A stretch of 64,000 bases of DNA, taken from NCBI GenBank assembly GCA_037127255.1, contig JBANSL010000004.1, forward strand, positions 8,928,001 to 8,992,000, written 5' to 3'. The DNA is from Persicaria tinctoria. Its lineage: Eukaryota > Streptophyta > Magnoliopsida > Caryophyllales > Polygonaceae. Below are positions 10,508 to 21,200 of the stretch, in pieces. The position numbers were made by a program, and so were the translations under genes. The number at the start of each line of letters is the position of its first letter. Positions within the stretch are counted from its first letter, which is position 1. The notes under the pieces were generated by a model. That model was not told the origin of the DNA. It worked only from the letters and a program-made list of their open reading frames with translations, and ran no database searches.

Positions 10508-11640
10508 CAAAGAGTGCTACTTCAGGCTTCCACCTGTAACAATGTAAATGGAATTAGCAAAAATGTTAGAAAGAAACTTATGTTCAAAGCTGGACTTATC
10601 TCTTCTTGGGTTAAGAGGGATGGTTGCATTGATTTACATTGTCTTGTTGCTCTTCATCAATTGACAGTTGAGTCTATGATAATTGTTCTTGAGCGCCAGA
10701 TTGCTGCTGGAAATACTTCTCCTCCCAATGAGGAGTCTTTCATTATTAGGTGTGAGTATAACCCTTACCCCTTCTTTTCTCTTAGATGTGTAGGTAGTGA
10801 TGAAAACCACATGGATCCGGACTACATTCATCCCCTGATTTTTTATTTTCTCGTTGAGAGGGATAAGACGGTTGCATCTCTTCATGGTGATCCTGCCGAT
10901 TCCGTTTGCCAAGATCAGTTTAGCCAGTTGAAAGAGAGGGAGCCGTCCCACCGTTATAGATTGACCAATCATGTGGCTTGCATAGCAATGATTCCTGCAA
11001 AACCTTAGCTTAGTAGTATCATTAGGGAAAAGATTATGGATCTTAAATGTTAATTCAACCATATGCTTGTTTGATAAAGGGTTGGTGTTGTAGATTTTTG
11101 GCGCCGAGTAATGCAAAGCCCAAAGGGGCTCAATCACATGGGACTTGGAACATGCATATAATCCTTGGTGTTGATTAATGCAGTGAGGGATGGCTAAGCA
11201 AACAGCCTTGTGAAAGGCATGCGTGCAGTTAACCATCCATTTGGGGAAGCAATCAATTTCATCTTCCTGGTGAGCCTTGTTTTGCTTAAGAAATTTGGGG
11301 GAAAATGTTAAAGGTAAGGTTGTAATTAGAGAGGGGGAACTAGTATTGTGGAGATGTGTAGATCTAAGATTTGAAAGTGAGAGGTTGTTTGCCAAGGAGG
11401 GATACAAACTTAGGCAAAATTGTCATGGGCAATCAACCTCAGTTTGATCCAAACGAACCCAGAAAGCACTGGCGGAGGAACCTAGGGGAAACTAGCAAAG
11501 AGAGGTTTTTTCGCTCATGCCTTTTAGAAAAAGAGGTTGAAATTAAGTGTTTTCTCTTCGTCAACTCTAAAATCTCAAGTCTTCAATCCCACGTTTTACA
11601 TCTCTGGTTCTTCGTCAATATTCCTTCCAATCAAGTGTCT
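10448..11640. other. Unassigned region with open frames on both strands
   Basis: There is a 186-codon plus-strand frame with an ATG (10448-11008) and an overlapping 257-codon minus-strand frame without an ATG (10634-11407). Neither contains a motif I recognise. The region lies between the LINE remnant and an LTR-like segment, so it may be the rest of the LINE 5' region or another degraded element. Confidence 0.3.
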
Positions 11641-11974
11641 TGAAGGTTAATTAGCAAGCATTTCCTAATTAATTATTCAAGGAGTCTTCACACATAAGCC
11701 GTAGGGGAGAGGACGAATTTGATCAAGTCGGTGCCGATCTTCGACGTTCAAGTCACTTTGTGTGGTGACGTCACTGGGCACTAGCCCACTCACCATCGGT
11801 CGATTGTAATTGCAAGTGGGCGCAATTGTTGACTCAATTAGTTAACAATCGTTAATTACTTAGCGATTTGCAGAGTCTACTCGTTACAAATTTGGCATCA
11901 ATTCACGGAAATCAAGGAGCATACGCAAGGTTGGGCGTTTCTTTTAGCAATTGGCCTGTCTAGCCAATTGCTAC
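11641..11974 (+). repeat. LTR-like segment interrupted by the copia insertion
   Basis: It contains a GTCGGTGCCGATCTTCG phrase of the kind seen in plant LTRs, and its last about 97 bp (11878-11974) match 142-245 in inverted orientation. The match resumes after the copia element (GCTACGTATCA at 17126-17136), which shows the copia element landed inside this older repeat. Confidence 0.5.
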
Positions 11975-12280
11975 TAAGAAGAGTATATATGTATGTAAGG
12001 ATCACTGAAAACCAGTGAAATAAAATCATCAACAGATCATAGCAGAAAAGGGAAGAAAGGAGCAATCATTGCTCATTCATATCAGGTGGCGGCAGGGGTC
12101 CTTTCATAGGGCAGCAATCCCTAAAATTATCCCCTTTTCACATCAAAGAGAGGTTTATATACTACCCTATATGTCACGTGAGAGGGAGAAACCCTTACCT
12201 CACTAAAGGCTTTATTACAAATTGAGAATGAAAGCATGGAAAATGACTAAAACACACCCATAAAGCTGATATTCTCTACA
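11975..12280 (-). repeat. 3' LTR of the copia element (306 bp)
   Basis: This copy aligns with 16849-17125 and has 29 extra bases after GGTGGCGGCA. Its outer end is TA instead of the expected TG seen in the other LTR, and its inner end is CTCTACA. On the minus strand a TATATAAA box lies at about 12150-12160. Confidence 0.92.
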
Positions 12281-12289
12281 TCCCCCTTC
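12281..12289 (-). other. Polypurine tract
   Basis: The minus strand reads GAAGGGGGA immediately before the 3' LTR, the expected plus-strand priming site. Confidence 0.8.
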
Positions 12290-12329
12290 AAGTTGGACTT
12301 GGGGTGAAACCCATAAGACCCAACTTGAA

Positions 12330-15300
12330 AGAGAAGAAGAGATGTTGCTTCTCACCCAATGGTTTGGTTAAAACATCAGCCAGCTGAACACCTGTCATGA
12401 TGTATTGAGGAGTAATAATGCCATCAAGTAATCTCTCTCGAATGAAATGACAATAAATCTTGAGATGCTATGTTCTTTCATGAAAAGCTGGGTTTTCAGA
12501 GATGTGAATTGTAGCTTTGTTGTCACAGAATAAGGGAATAGGTAATGGTGGAGGTATATCCAAAGCTTGCATCATACCCTCCAACCAAATAATCTCACTG
12601 GTAGTCATGGACATACTTCGATATTCTGCCTCAGCAGATGATTTTGAGACTGTGGTTTGCTTCTTGGTCTTCCAAGATACCAATGAGCTCACCATAAATA
12701 CACAATAGCCTGTAAGAGATCTGGCACTAAACTGACAAGTGCCCCAATCAGAATCACAATATGCAGTCAAAGTTAAGGGAGAATTTGCTGGATAAAAGAG
12801 ACTAACTGCAGGAGTCCCTTTTAGATACTTCACAACATGAATAACAGCTTCATAATGAGGTGCTCTTGGCTCACACATGAATTGACTGAGATGATGTACT
12901 GCATAAGATATATCAGACCTTGTAAGATTAAGGAATAATAGCCTTCCAATGAGCCTTCTGTATGACTCAGGATCACTCATGATCATGCCTGAATCAGTTG
13001 ATAATCTGAGTCCTTTTGGCAAAGGGAAAACTGCAGGCTTGCAGTTCTGTAATTCACAATCGATAAGGAGATCAAGAATATACTTCCTCTGATTCAAATA
13101 AGTACCCTCTGTAGTCCTTGAGATTTCCAAACCTAAAAAATATCTGGTCAAACCCAGATCCTTAATGGTAAAGGCCCTGTGTAGTGCCTGTTTAGTCATT
13201 GAAATGATCTTCTCATCATCTCCTGTTAGCAATAAATCATCAACATAAACAAGTGCCACAACCACACCAGTAGGCACATGTTTAACAAACATAGAGTAAT
13301 CCTCCACAGTTCTCACATATCCCAGGCCAATTAGCAATTTAGACAATTCAACATTCCATTGTCTGGATGCTTGTTTAAGGCCATAAATTGATTTTTTCAA
13401 CCTACATACAAGGTTTGGTTTGGGTAAATCATAACCAGAAGGTGGCTTCATATATACTTCCTCCTCTAAATATCCATGAAAGAATGCATTGTTCACATCT
13501 AATTGGTGTAAAGGCCAATGCTTTGCAGTTGCAATAGCCAATAATAATCTTACTGATGCGAACTTAGCTATAGGAGAGAAGGTGTGTTTGTAATCTTTAC
13601 CCTTTATCTGATTGTATCCTTTGGCCACCAATCTGGTCTTAAATCTTTCAACCTGCCCATCTGGTCTATATTGGACTATGTACACCCATTTACTTCCAAT
13701 TGCCTTTTGCCCTGCAGGAAGCTCAGTAAGAGACCATGTCGCATTATCTTCTAAGGCTTGCAACTCATTTTTCATGGCTGTAACCCATTCAGGATCATTG
13801 ACAGCTTGACCATAATGAGAGGGCTCATAAATAGCAGCCATGTTACAGAAGGAGGATAGATGTTCAGGAGTATGATCATGTACATGATTGAGACAATCTG
13901 CAAGAAATGACTGAGAAAAAGAGTTTCTGGTATTGTTTCTGGGACAAACAAAGTCATTCAATCTTCTTGGCCTCATAATTTCTCTAGTGGATCTCCTCAA
14001 GGGAGGAAAAATTTCTAAGTCATCAAGGGCAGGTGAATCTGATGGAAGATCATGAGGTTGTGTTTGGTTAACAGAAGGAGGGGATGAGGATGCTGTGGAA
14101 TTTGGAGCAATGGAATTTATATGTGGATCCACATCCACAGGATTGGATGTAGTAGAAGTTACATGAGGAGAATGGGGAGGTGTATGAGACTGTGTTTGGG
14201 TAACTGAAGGCAAGGTGAATGTAGTATAGAAATTATTAGCTGGATTAACAAGAGGTAAGGTGTTTTGGTCTGAAAAATCATCCTTCTGTGCAACTGAAGG
14301 TTGTTCCTTGAAAGGAAATACACCCTCATTAAAAATTACATCTCTGCATATCTTCATGGATCTTGACTCAAGATCCCAAACTTTATAAGCCTTTTGTCCA
14401 TGAGGATAGCCAAGGAACACACATTTCCTAGCTTTTGGCCCTATCTTGTCCTTTTCAGAAGGTGAAATAGGTGCAAAGCATAAACACCCAAGAATTCTCA
14501 ACTCACCATATCCAGGCTCTTTGTTGAACAATCTTTCAAAGGGTGTCTTCCAGTTTAAGACCTCAGTAGGCATTTTATTGATCACATGAGTGGCAGCAAG
14601 TATACAGTCCCCCCAAAATCTGATAGGCAAGCCTGAATGCAATCTCATAGATCTAGCAGTCTCAACTAAATGCTTGTGTTTCCTCTCAACCCTCCCATTC
14701 TGCTGAGGTGAATATGTTGTACTCTTTTGAAGAATAATCCCCTCTATAGCAAAGTAGGTTTGACACTGTATGGAAGTAAATTATGTCCCGTTGTCAGTCC
14801 TGATAACCTTCACCTTTCTATCAAACTGAGTACTAACATAGGCAACAAAATATGTAATAGCTTTGAAGACCTGCAATTTATTTTTCAATAAAAAGGTCCA
14901 AGTGACCCTGGAATAATCATCTAATATAGTGATGAAGTAATGGAAGCCATTATAAGTAGGATGCTTATAAGGTCCCCAAAGATCCATATAGATCAAGTCA
15001 AAAGCACTATCAGCAATGCTATCACTTCTTGGAAATGGCAATTTATGATGCTTAGAAATAGAGCAAATATCACACTGAAAATTAGTAGGGATGCATTGAT
15101 TAACCAATTTAAAAGGTCTTAACTTAGACATAGAAGTATGACCCAGTCTTGCGTGCAAAACATCCAAGCTAACACTAGCTTTATTACAACTGCTTGTAGG
15201 AAACAAAGTGTTCAAAACATGAAATTGGTTGCATCCTTGAAACTGCTCAGACTTCAAGATCTTATAGAGTCCATGCTTTCTGATCCCTCCAAGCAGCACC

Positions 15301-15608
15301 TTCTTAGTTCCAGGGTCCTGGATCATGCAGGAAGTTCTAGTGAATATTGCTATTAAATCATAGTCATCAAGCAATTTCCCCACAGATAACAGACTATGTT
15401 GAAAATCAGGTACCAACAACATATCATTAAGAATGACATTGTCTAAAATCTTATAGTTGCCACTCTCAGTGACAATTTTAATGGTCCCATCAAGCAGTCC
15501 TATATGCACATGCTTGTCAAGTTTAGCCTTCATAGAGACACAAAGATCTCTAGGCATCATATGATCACTAGCCCCTGTATCCACTATCCACTCAACATCT
15601 GAGCCCAC
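12330..15608 (-). pseudogene. Copia pol: protease, integrase, reverse transcriptase, RNase H
   Basis: The frame is continuous from 15608 except for a TAA at about 14781 (just after RTDNGT in the integrase) and a stop at 12468 (after FHERT near the RNase H end). On both sides of each stop the same frame continues to match. Visible motifs in order: WIVDTGASDHM (protease active site), HARLGHTSMSKL and CDICSISKHHKLPF (integrase zinc region), DLWGPYKHPTYNG and RTDNGT (integrase core Asp residues), LDVNNAFFHGYLEEEVYM, LVYVDDLLLTGDD (polymerase YVDD), YCDSDWGTC and SSAEAEYRSM (RNase H). Only a few point lesions separate it from an open frame, but it cannot make a full polyprotein. Confidence 0.92.
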
Positions 15609-15673
15609 TTTATAGTTAGAGTTTGCAGAGGAGCAAGAAACATTACCTGCAAAATTGACTGAGCTCCATCAGT

Positions 15674-16781
15674 CTATCCTTTGTCAAAGAAATTCTTCCA
15701 ATGGGTTATTCTGCATAGGGGATCCCATGGATCCAGCAGCATTGGCAGCTCCTTTAGAGTCCCATTCCACCTTTCTCTAGATACCCGTTGCTTCTTCTTT
15801 TCCTTGAGCTCCATGAACCAGTCAGGAACTCCATGTAATTTGAAGCATTGCTCAACAGTTTGGACATTCAACCCACAGTGGTTGCATTTTCTGTTCAGCA
15901 TCTCTTGCTTTCTAATCTCTCTCCAATCCTTCATGTAACCCTGATCAGATCTAGAGCTCGTATTGGGTTGAAAATTAGAGCTCACATTAGACTGAAAATT
16001 TCCTTTTTTTGCCTGCAGCAAAGGCACTACTGTCAACATTAGAGACCTGAGAATTTCCTGATGTCCCACCCCCTTGATCCACCTGCTGTAAGATGTAATA
16101 AGCTCTATTTAATCAAGGTAAGGGGTCCATAGACAGAATCTGAGTCTTAGATGCCTCATAACCATCGTTAAGACTTGCTAAAAGCTGCATAACACGATTT
16201 TTGTTCTCAATATCAGCAATCTTCTTAGCAATGTCACATGTGCACTGTTTCATTGCTCCACATGAGCATTGTGGGACTCCCTCCAAAACTTGGAGCTCGT
16301 CTCAATATTTCTTCAAGGTATTGAAGAGATCCGTCAAGGACATAGAGCCATGTGTGACATTGCCTAATTTCTTTCTGATTTTATAGATCAAGGGAGCATT
16401 AGTGTGACTAAATCGCTCAACAACTTCATCCCAAAGTTGTTTGGTAGATTCAGTAAACATAAAAGCCTCAGCAATATTCTTACTCATAGAATTTAAGATC
16501 CAACAACGGATCATAAAGTCTGCACGAATCCACTTATGTAAATCAGCAGCAGTGGCTTCAGGCCTAGCACATGCGCCACTAGTGAACCCCAATTTGTTCT
16601 TAGCTCCAAGAGCCATTGTTACCCCACGACTCCATGTCATGAAATTGCTACCATCAAAGGGAATAGCCACCAGTTGGGCACCTAGATGATCAGAGTTTGA
16701 TAAATATAGAGGATCATTTAGATTACCTGGAGTAGGATCAGTAGCATTGATGTTGCTCATGTTTCCAGCAATGTTGAACAT
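15674..16781 (-). pseudogene. Copia gag remnant
   Basis: The ATG at 16781 starts MFNIAGNMSNINATDP, followed by FDGSNFMTWSRGVTMALGAK and LWDEVVERFSHTNAPLIYKI, typical of plant copia gag N-terminal domains. A stop replaces Trp in LKKYWDEL near 16302. A later segment in another frame (16069-15674) keeps a damaged zinc knuckle, CNHCGLNVQTVEQC, where the His is replaced by Gln. Gag and pol are therefore no longer joined. Confidence 0.88.
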
Positions 16782-16836
16782 AAATGTCGTAACGACACAT
16801 CCAATTTAGGAGGAATTCAGGATCGAAAACACTACA

Positions 16837-16848
16837 GCTCTAATACCA
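16837..16848 (-). other. Copia primer-binding site
   Basis: The minus strand reads TGGTATTAGAGC next to the 5' LTR. It differs at one position from the initiator tRNA-Met complement TGGTATCAGAGC. Confidence 0.85.
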
Positions 16849-17125
16849 TGAGAAGAGTATATATGTATGTAAGGATCACTGAAAACCAGTGAAATAAAAT
16901 CATCAACAGATCATTGCAGAAAAGAGAAGAAATGAGCAATCATTGCTCATTCATATCAGGTGGCGGCAAAATTATCCCATTTTCGCATCAAAGAGAGGTT
17001 TATATACTACCCGACATGTCACGTGAGAGGGAGAAACCCTTACCTCACTAAAGGCTTTATTACAAATTGAGAATGAAAGCATGGAAAATGACTAAAACAC
17101 ACCCATAAAACTAATATTCTCTACA
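16849..17125 (-). repeat. 5' LTR of the copia element (277 bp)
   Basis: It begins TG and ends CA in either orientation, is followed by the target duplication GCTAC at 17126, and carries the same TATATAAA promoter-like box as the other LTR (about 16994-17004). It lacks the 29 bp block found in the 3' LTR. Confidence 0.92.
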
Positions 17126-17130
17126 GCTAC

Positions 17131-17570
17131 GTATCACGGGAGGTCTGGACGGAAAATTTTTAATGTAATATGTAAATTTTTTTGTTATTATATTTAGTAG
17201 TAAAATAGTATTTTTACAACTAATTTCTCTAGCTTAGTTGGTAAATGAGAAGTATTTTAATCTACAAATCAAGGTTCAAATCTCAATATTAACTTTTTAG
17301 AAGAATAATTTTAAAAATTGGTGTGAATATGATATATATAAAAACAATAAAAAAATTATGAATATTTGTTTGACCCCCTCGAATGTATAATTCAAGTTCC
17401 GTCACGGGACTCAAGGCCAATCCCTTTCACGCGTTGGGTTGTATCTCCCAAGACCGGTGTTCACTCATGGACAACTCTATGTGCCATTATAAAGAGTTAC
17501 GACCCGAGTAGGATTAAAAATTCTAATTTGTGATGATGAGGGTCATATGACAAACACTACAAAAAATATA
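17131..17570. other. Non-coding; tRNA-like (SINE-like) scrap at 17225-17300
   Basis: No ORF worth reporting. The phrase TAGCTTAGTTGGTAAATGAG followed by GGTTCAAATCT resembles the A and B boxes of a tRNA-derived SINE in plus orientation, but the fold is poor. Confidence 0.3.
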
Positions 17571-17803
17571 CTCCCCCGATCGGAAATATTTGATGTTTTG
17601 ACTTTTTGCACGTACTTTAAGGAGCTAAAAACTATATAAAATATTAACCTTTTAATAATTTTTTTTTACAATTTAATACTTATTACTAATAAATATTAAA
17701 CTATGAAAAAAACTAATTAAAATAAATAAGATTTTATATAGTTTTTAGCTCCTAAAATTACGTGCACAAAAGTCAAACATCAAATATTTTCGATCGGAGG
17801 GAG
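17571..17803. mobile_element. Stowaway-type MITE (233 bp)
   Basis: The element starts CTCCCCCGATCGGAAATATT and ends with its near-complement CGATCGGAGGGAG, with a TA on each side (17569-17570, 17804-17805). It is AT-rich inside and shares GGAGCTAAAAACTATATAAA with the MITEs at 40366 and 55813, though its termini differ. No ORF. Confidence 0.85.
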
Positions 17804-17967
17804 TAGTAGTTTATAAGGAGGTCTTTCATAACATTTAATGTACTTCACTGATTCATCAATTTTATACAACTTTCACTTTACTATCAGTTTCGGTCTATGA
17901 ATTAATCTTCATGAAAACTCTACGTTTAATCTACTCAACTTATTTATCGTTACACTCAAATATATTA

Positions 17968-17999
17968 ACCGCCGTCCAGGGCACGGGTATTAATACTAG
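17968..17999 (+). mobile_element. Helitron-like 3' terminus
   Basis: CCGT and ACGG form a short hairpin (17972-17986) a few bases before TATTAATACTAG followed by T at 18000. This is the arrangement of plant Helitron 3' ends (hairpin, short spacer, CTAG, host T). The 5' end was not identified. Confidence 0.45.
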
Positions 18000-18296
18000 T
18001 TATTATATTTTGTAAAATAGTACTTTGTAATTTTATAAATTTTTTAATACACAATTTTTTTTTAAAAAAAACTTATAAAATATTAAAATCGATGTATAAT
18101 ACTCCGTATTAATGTAATTTTTATATTAAAAAAATAGATGTAAAAATAATGTAGCGACCTAGGTAGATAATCTTATTCAGACGAGGGTTCCGGGAACCTG
18201 CAGAAACTGAGGAAAGAGATTTTAGCTCTCTTGAATCGGCAGTCAGCCATTTTTGCATCTGCAAGCGAGAGTGAGATCGGAGAATCACAGCGAAAA

Positions 18297-21200
18297 ATGG
18301 CATCTTTGGTGAAGTGGGTCGTCGATCCCAAGAAGAATCCACTTGCAGCTATGCACAAGAAATCCCTTGACCACCGTCTCCGCAGATTCGGTTTCTATCT
18401 CTCTCTCCCCCCCTCAAATCCCCAATTGTTGTGTGTCTCTGTTGACTGATTTGTGGAACGTGTTATTAATTAAGGTTTCCGATGGTTATTTTGATGGAAA
18501 TTAGGCCTCAGATTCGACGATTTGTATGATCCAAAGGAGGACCTCGATATCCAGGAGGCCATGAATCGGCTTCCTCGTGAGATTGTGGATGCTCGGAACC
18601 AGCGCCTCAAGCGTGCCATGGACCTCTCCATGAAGCATGAGGATCTCCCTGAGGATCTCCAGGTTTGATCTCTCAACTTGTTTATTTTGATCTTTTAGGT
18701 GTTGATCGTAACTGAAAACTGTTTGATGCAATCTGATAATTTCGTTAGAAACGTCTGTTTTTTAATCATCGATTCAATTTCATCCTGCTTGGTTTATGCT
18801 GGTGTCTGATAGAAGATTTTTTGCGATTGATTTCTTCCTTTCATCAAGCGCTGTTTTGGACGGTAGCTGTTGTCTAAATATCTCAAGATTTTACAAGTAT
18901 ATGCACTTGAATTGCTCTCCTGTGGACCAGATTGTACATTATGGGTATGTATGGATGCACCTTTTAACTAGTTTAAAAAAAAAAATTTGTTAACTAGTTA
19001 AAGAGTGTATAGGCACCCAAAAAATCATAAAAATGGTTAAAATTATGACTTATGAGTTAAAAAAAAAACTACTTGAGGGAGCTTATTTGGGGTTTATTTT
19101 GTTTATTTGGTTTGAAAGTACCACAATACCCCTAATAACAACCAAATAAACTTCACTTTTTACAAATAAACTGTTTTTCGTCCCATACGGAGTTTATATT
19201 TTTTTATAAAATTTTAACTACTTTTACCAACCGTTTATAAATTTTTACCCTGTTTATAATTTTAGTCGGTTTATTAACCCCGTCTCATACGAACCCTATG
19301 GGGTGATCAATGAGACATTAGAGGGTCTTTCTAAGGTGGAGATGTACTATGCTCATTTATACATGAAGCCCAAGAATTTTAATTGATATATTGCACCAAT
19401 CTATGATTCGACTTTTCTTATGGTGTTTCCACAATAGTTGCCCCGAACCCGTTTCCCTGTTATTGCAGGAGACTTCAAGGTTAAGAATAAGATCGATCAA
19501 ACAGTGCAAACAACTCCATGCAAATCTGTTAACCTCTACCTCTGGGTTCATTTACCGGACCTATTTGGCAAACACCCTCTTGAATATGTATTCAAGATTT
19601 GATGATTTAGATGATGCACGCCTAGTGTTCGATGAAATGCCTAGCCGAAATGTTGTATCTTGGACTACTCTAATTTCAGCATATGTCCATCACGGGCACT
19701 TTGGGCTTGCACTTGGGTTGTTCAAGGAGATGCTAGGGACCCGTGAGATACCCAATGGGTTCACACTCTCAGTTGCCATTAGGGCGTGTTCTAATTTTGG
19801 AGTTTTTGAGTTGGGTTTGCAAATTCATGGGTTGATTGTCCATTTGGGGTTTGAAAATGATAAATATACTGGGAGCTCTCTTGTGGATATGTACTCCAAA
19901 TCGGGAGACCGTCTGAATGATGCTTGTCGTGTTTTTAGCGGATTATATTTCAGGGACATTGTTGTATGGAATGTTATGATATCCACATTTGCTAAAGTGG
20001 GGGACTGTTCTAAAGTCTCTGAGCTGCTTTTTGAGATGAGAAATGCAAGTGGGCTGAATCCAAATGATTTTACCATTACAAGTTTGCTAAAGTGTTGTGG
20101 TTCAATGAAGCAAGTAGAACAAATTCACGGTCTTGCAGTAAAAAATGGGATTGAATTCGATAATGTTGTTGTTGGTGCATTGGTAGATACCTACTGTAAG
20201 CATGGCCATTTGGATTCAGGTAGAAAGTATTTACATTCGACACAAAAGATGGATAGTTTTATGTGGAGCTCAATAATCTCGGGTTATGCCCGGAATGGTC
20301 TAGTTGATGAAGCTACTATGTTGTTCAAAGACATGTGCAGGCAAGACATGTTACCGGATGAGTATGCCCTTTCAGGTGCCTTGAAGGCCTGTGCAGAGAC
20401 TAAGGATCTCCAAATAGGAGTACAACTTCATACTCAGACCGTAAAATGTGGCTATCAAAGCAATTGCATTGCTGCTAGTGTCCTCTTGACACTCTATGCT
20501 AATTGTAGCCTTGCTGCTGAATCTAAATTGCTGTTTGACAGAATATATGAGAAAGATTTAGTTGCATGGAACTCAATGCTACTCTGTTATGCAGAAATGG
20601 AGGACAGTTCTGCCTCTGCTTCCATTATATTGTTTCGAGAGTTCTGCCAAACAGCTATGTTGAAACCCGATGGAGCTACCTTTATCGCTCTTCTCAAATC
20701 TTGTCAAACTGATCAAGACCTTATAGCAGGTACTCAAATTCATGCAAGAATAGTGAAGTCGAGACATAAGTGTAATACTGCCATAGGCAATGCAATAATC
20801 CACATGTATAGTGAGTGCACTGGCGTTGATGATGCATATAACGCTTTCAACGAGATAAATGACAAGGATGATATTTCCTGGAGTTCTATGATTTCAAGTT
20901 ACCAACAACATGGATTTGAGTTGGAAGTACTATGTTTGTGTAAAGGGATGTTGGAACAAGGAATCCGTTTAACTACTTACATTCTACCGTCAACTGTCTC
21001 AGCTTGTTCCGGACTTGCAGCTGTTCACATGGGTAGACAACTTCATTCCCTACTCGTTAAATCCGGTCTTCATGGAGATGTTTATGTTGGAAGCTCTTTC
21101 GTAGATATGTATGCAAAATGTGGAGACATGGAAGATGCTCGGAATATTTTTGTTGAACAACAACATCTCAATGAAGTTACATTCAACGCGTTGATCTGTG

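Larger units (their letters stand above)
11975..17125 (-). mobile_element. Ty1/copia LTR retrotransposon, complete but inactive
   Basis: A 5.15 kb element with two LTRs, an initiator-Met primer site, polypurine tract, gag and pol in copia order (protease, integrase, reverse transcriptase, RNase H), flanked by the 5 bp duplication GCTAC (11970-11974 and 17126-17130). Reading frames are disabled by nonsense codons. The LTRs differ by about ten substitutions over 277 aligned bases plus one 29 bp indel (counted by eye), so the insertion is not recent. Confidence 0.92.

Noticed and set aside
10448..11008. 186-codon plus-strand ORF with an ATG.
   Set aside because: No recognisable motif, overlaps a longer minus-strand open frame and sits between transposon remnants; not called as a gene.
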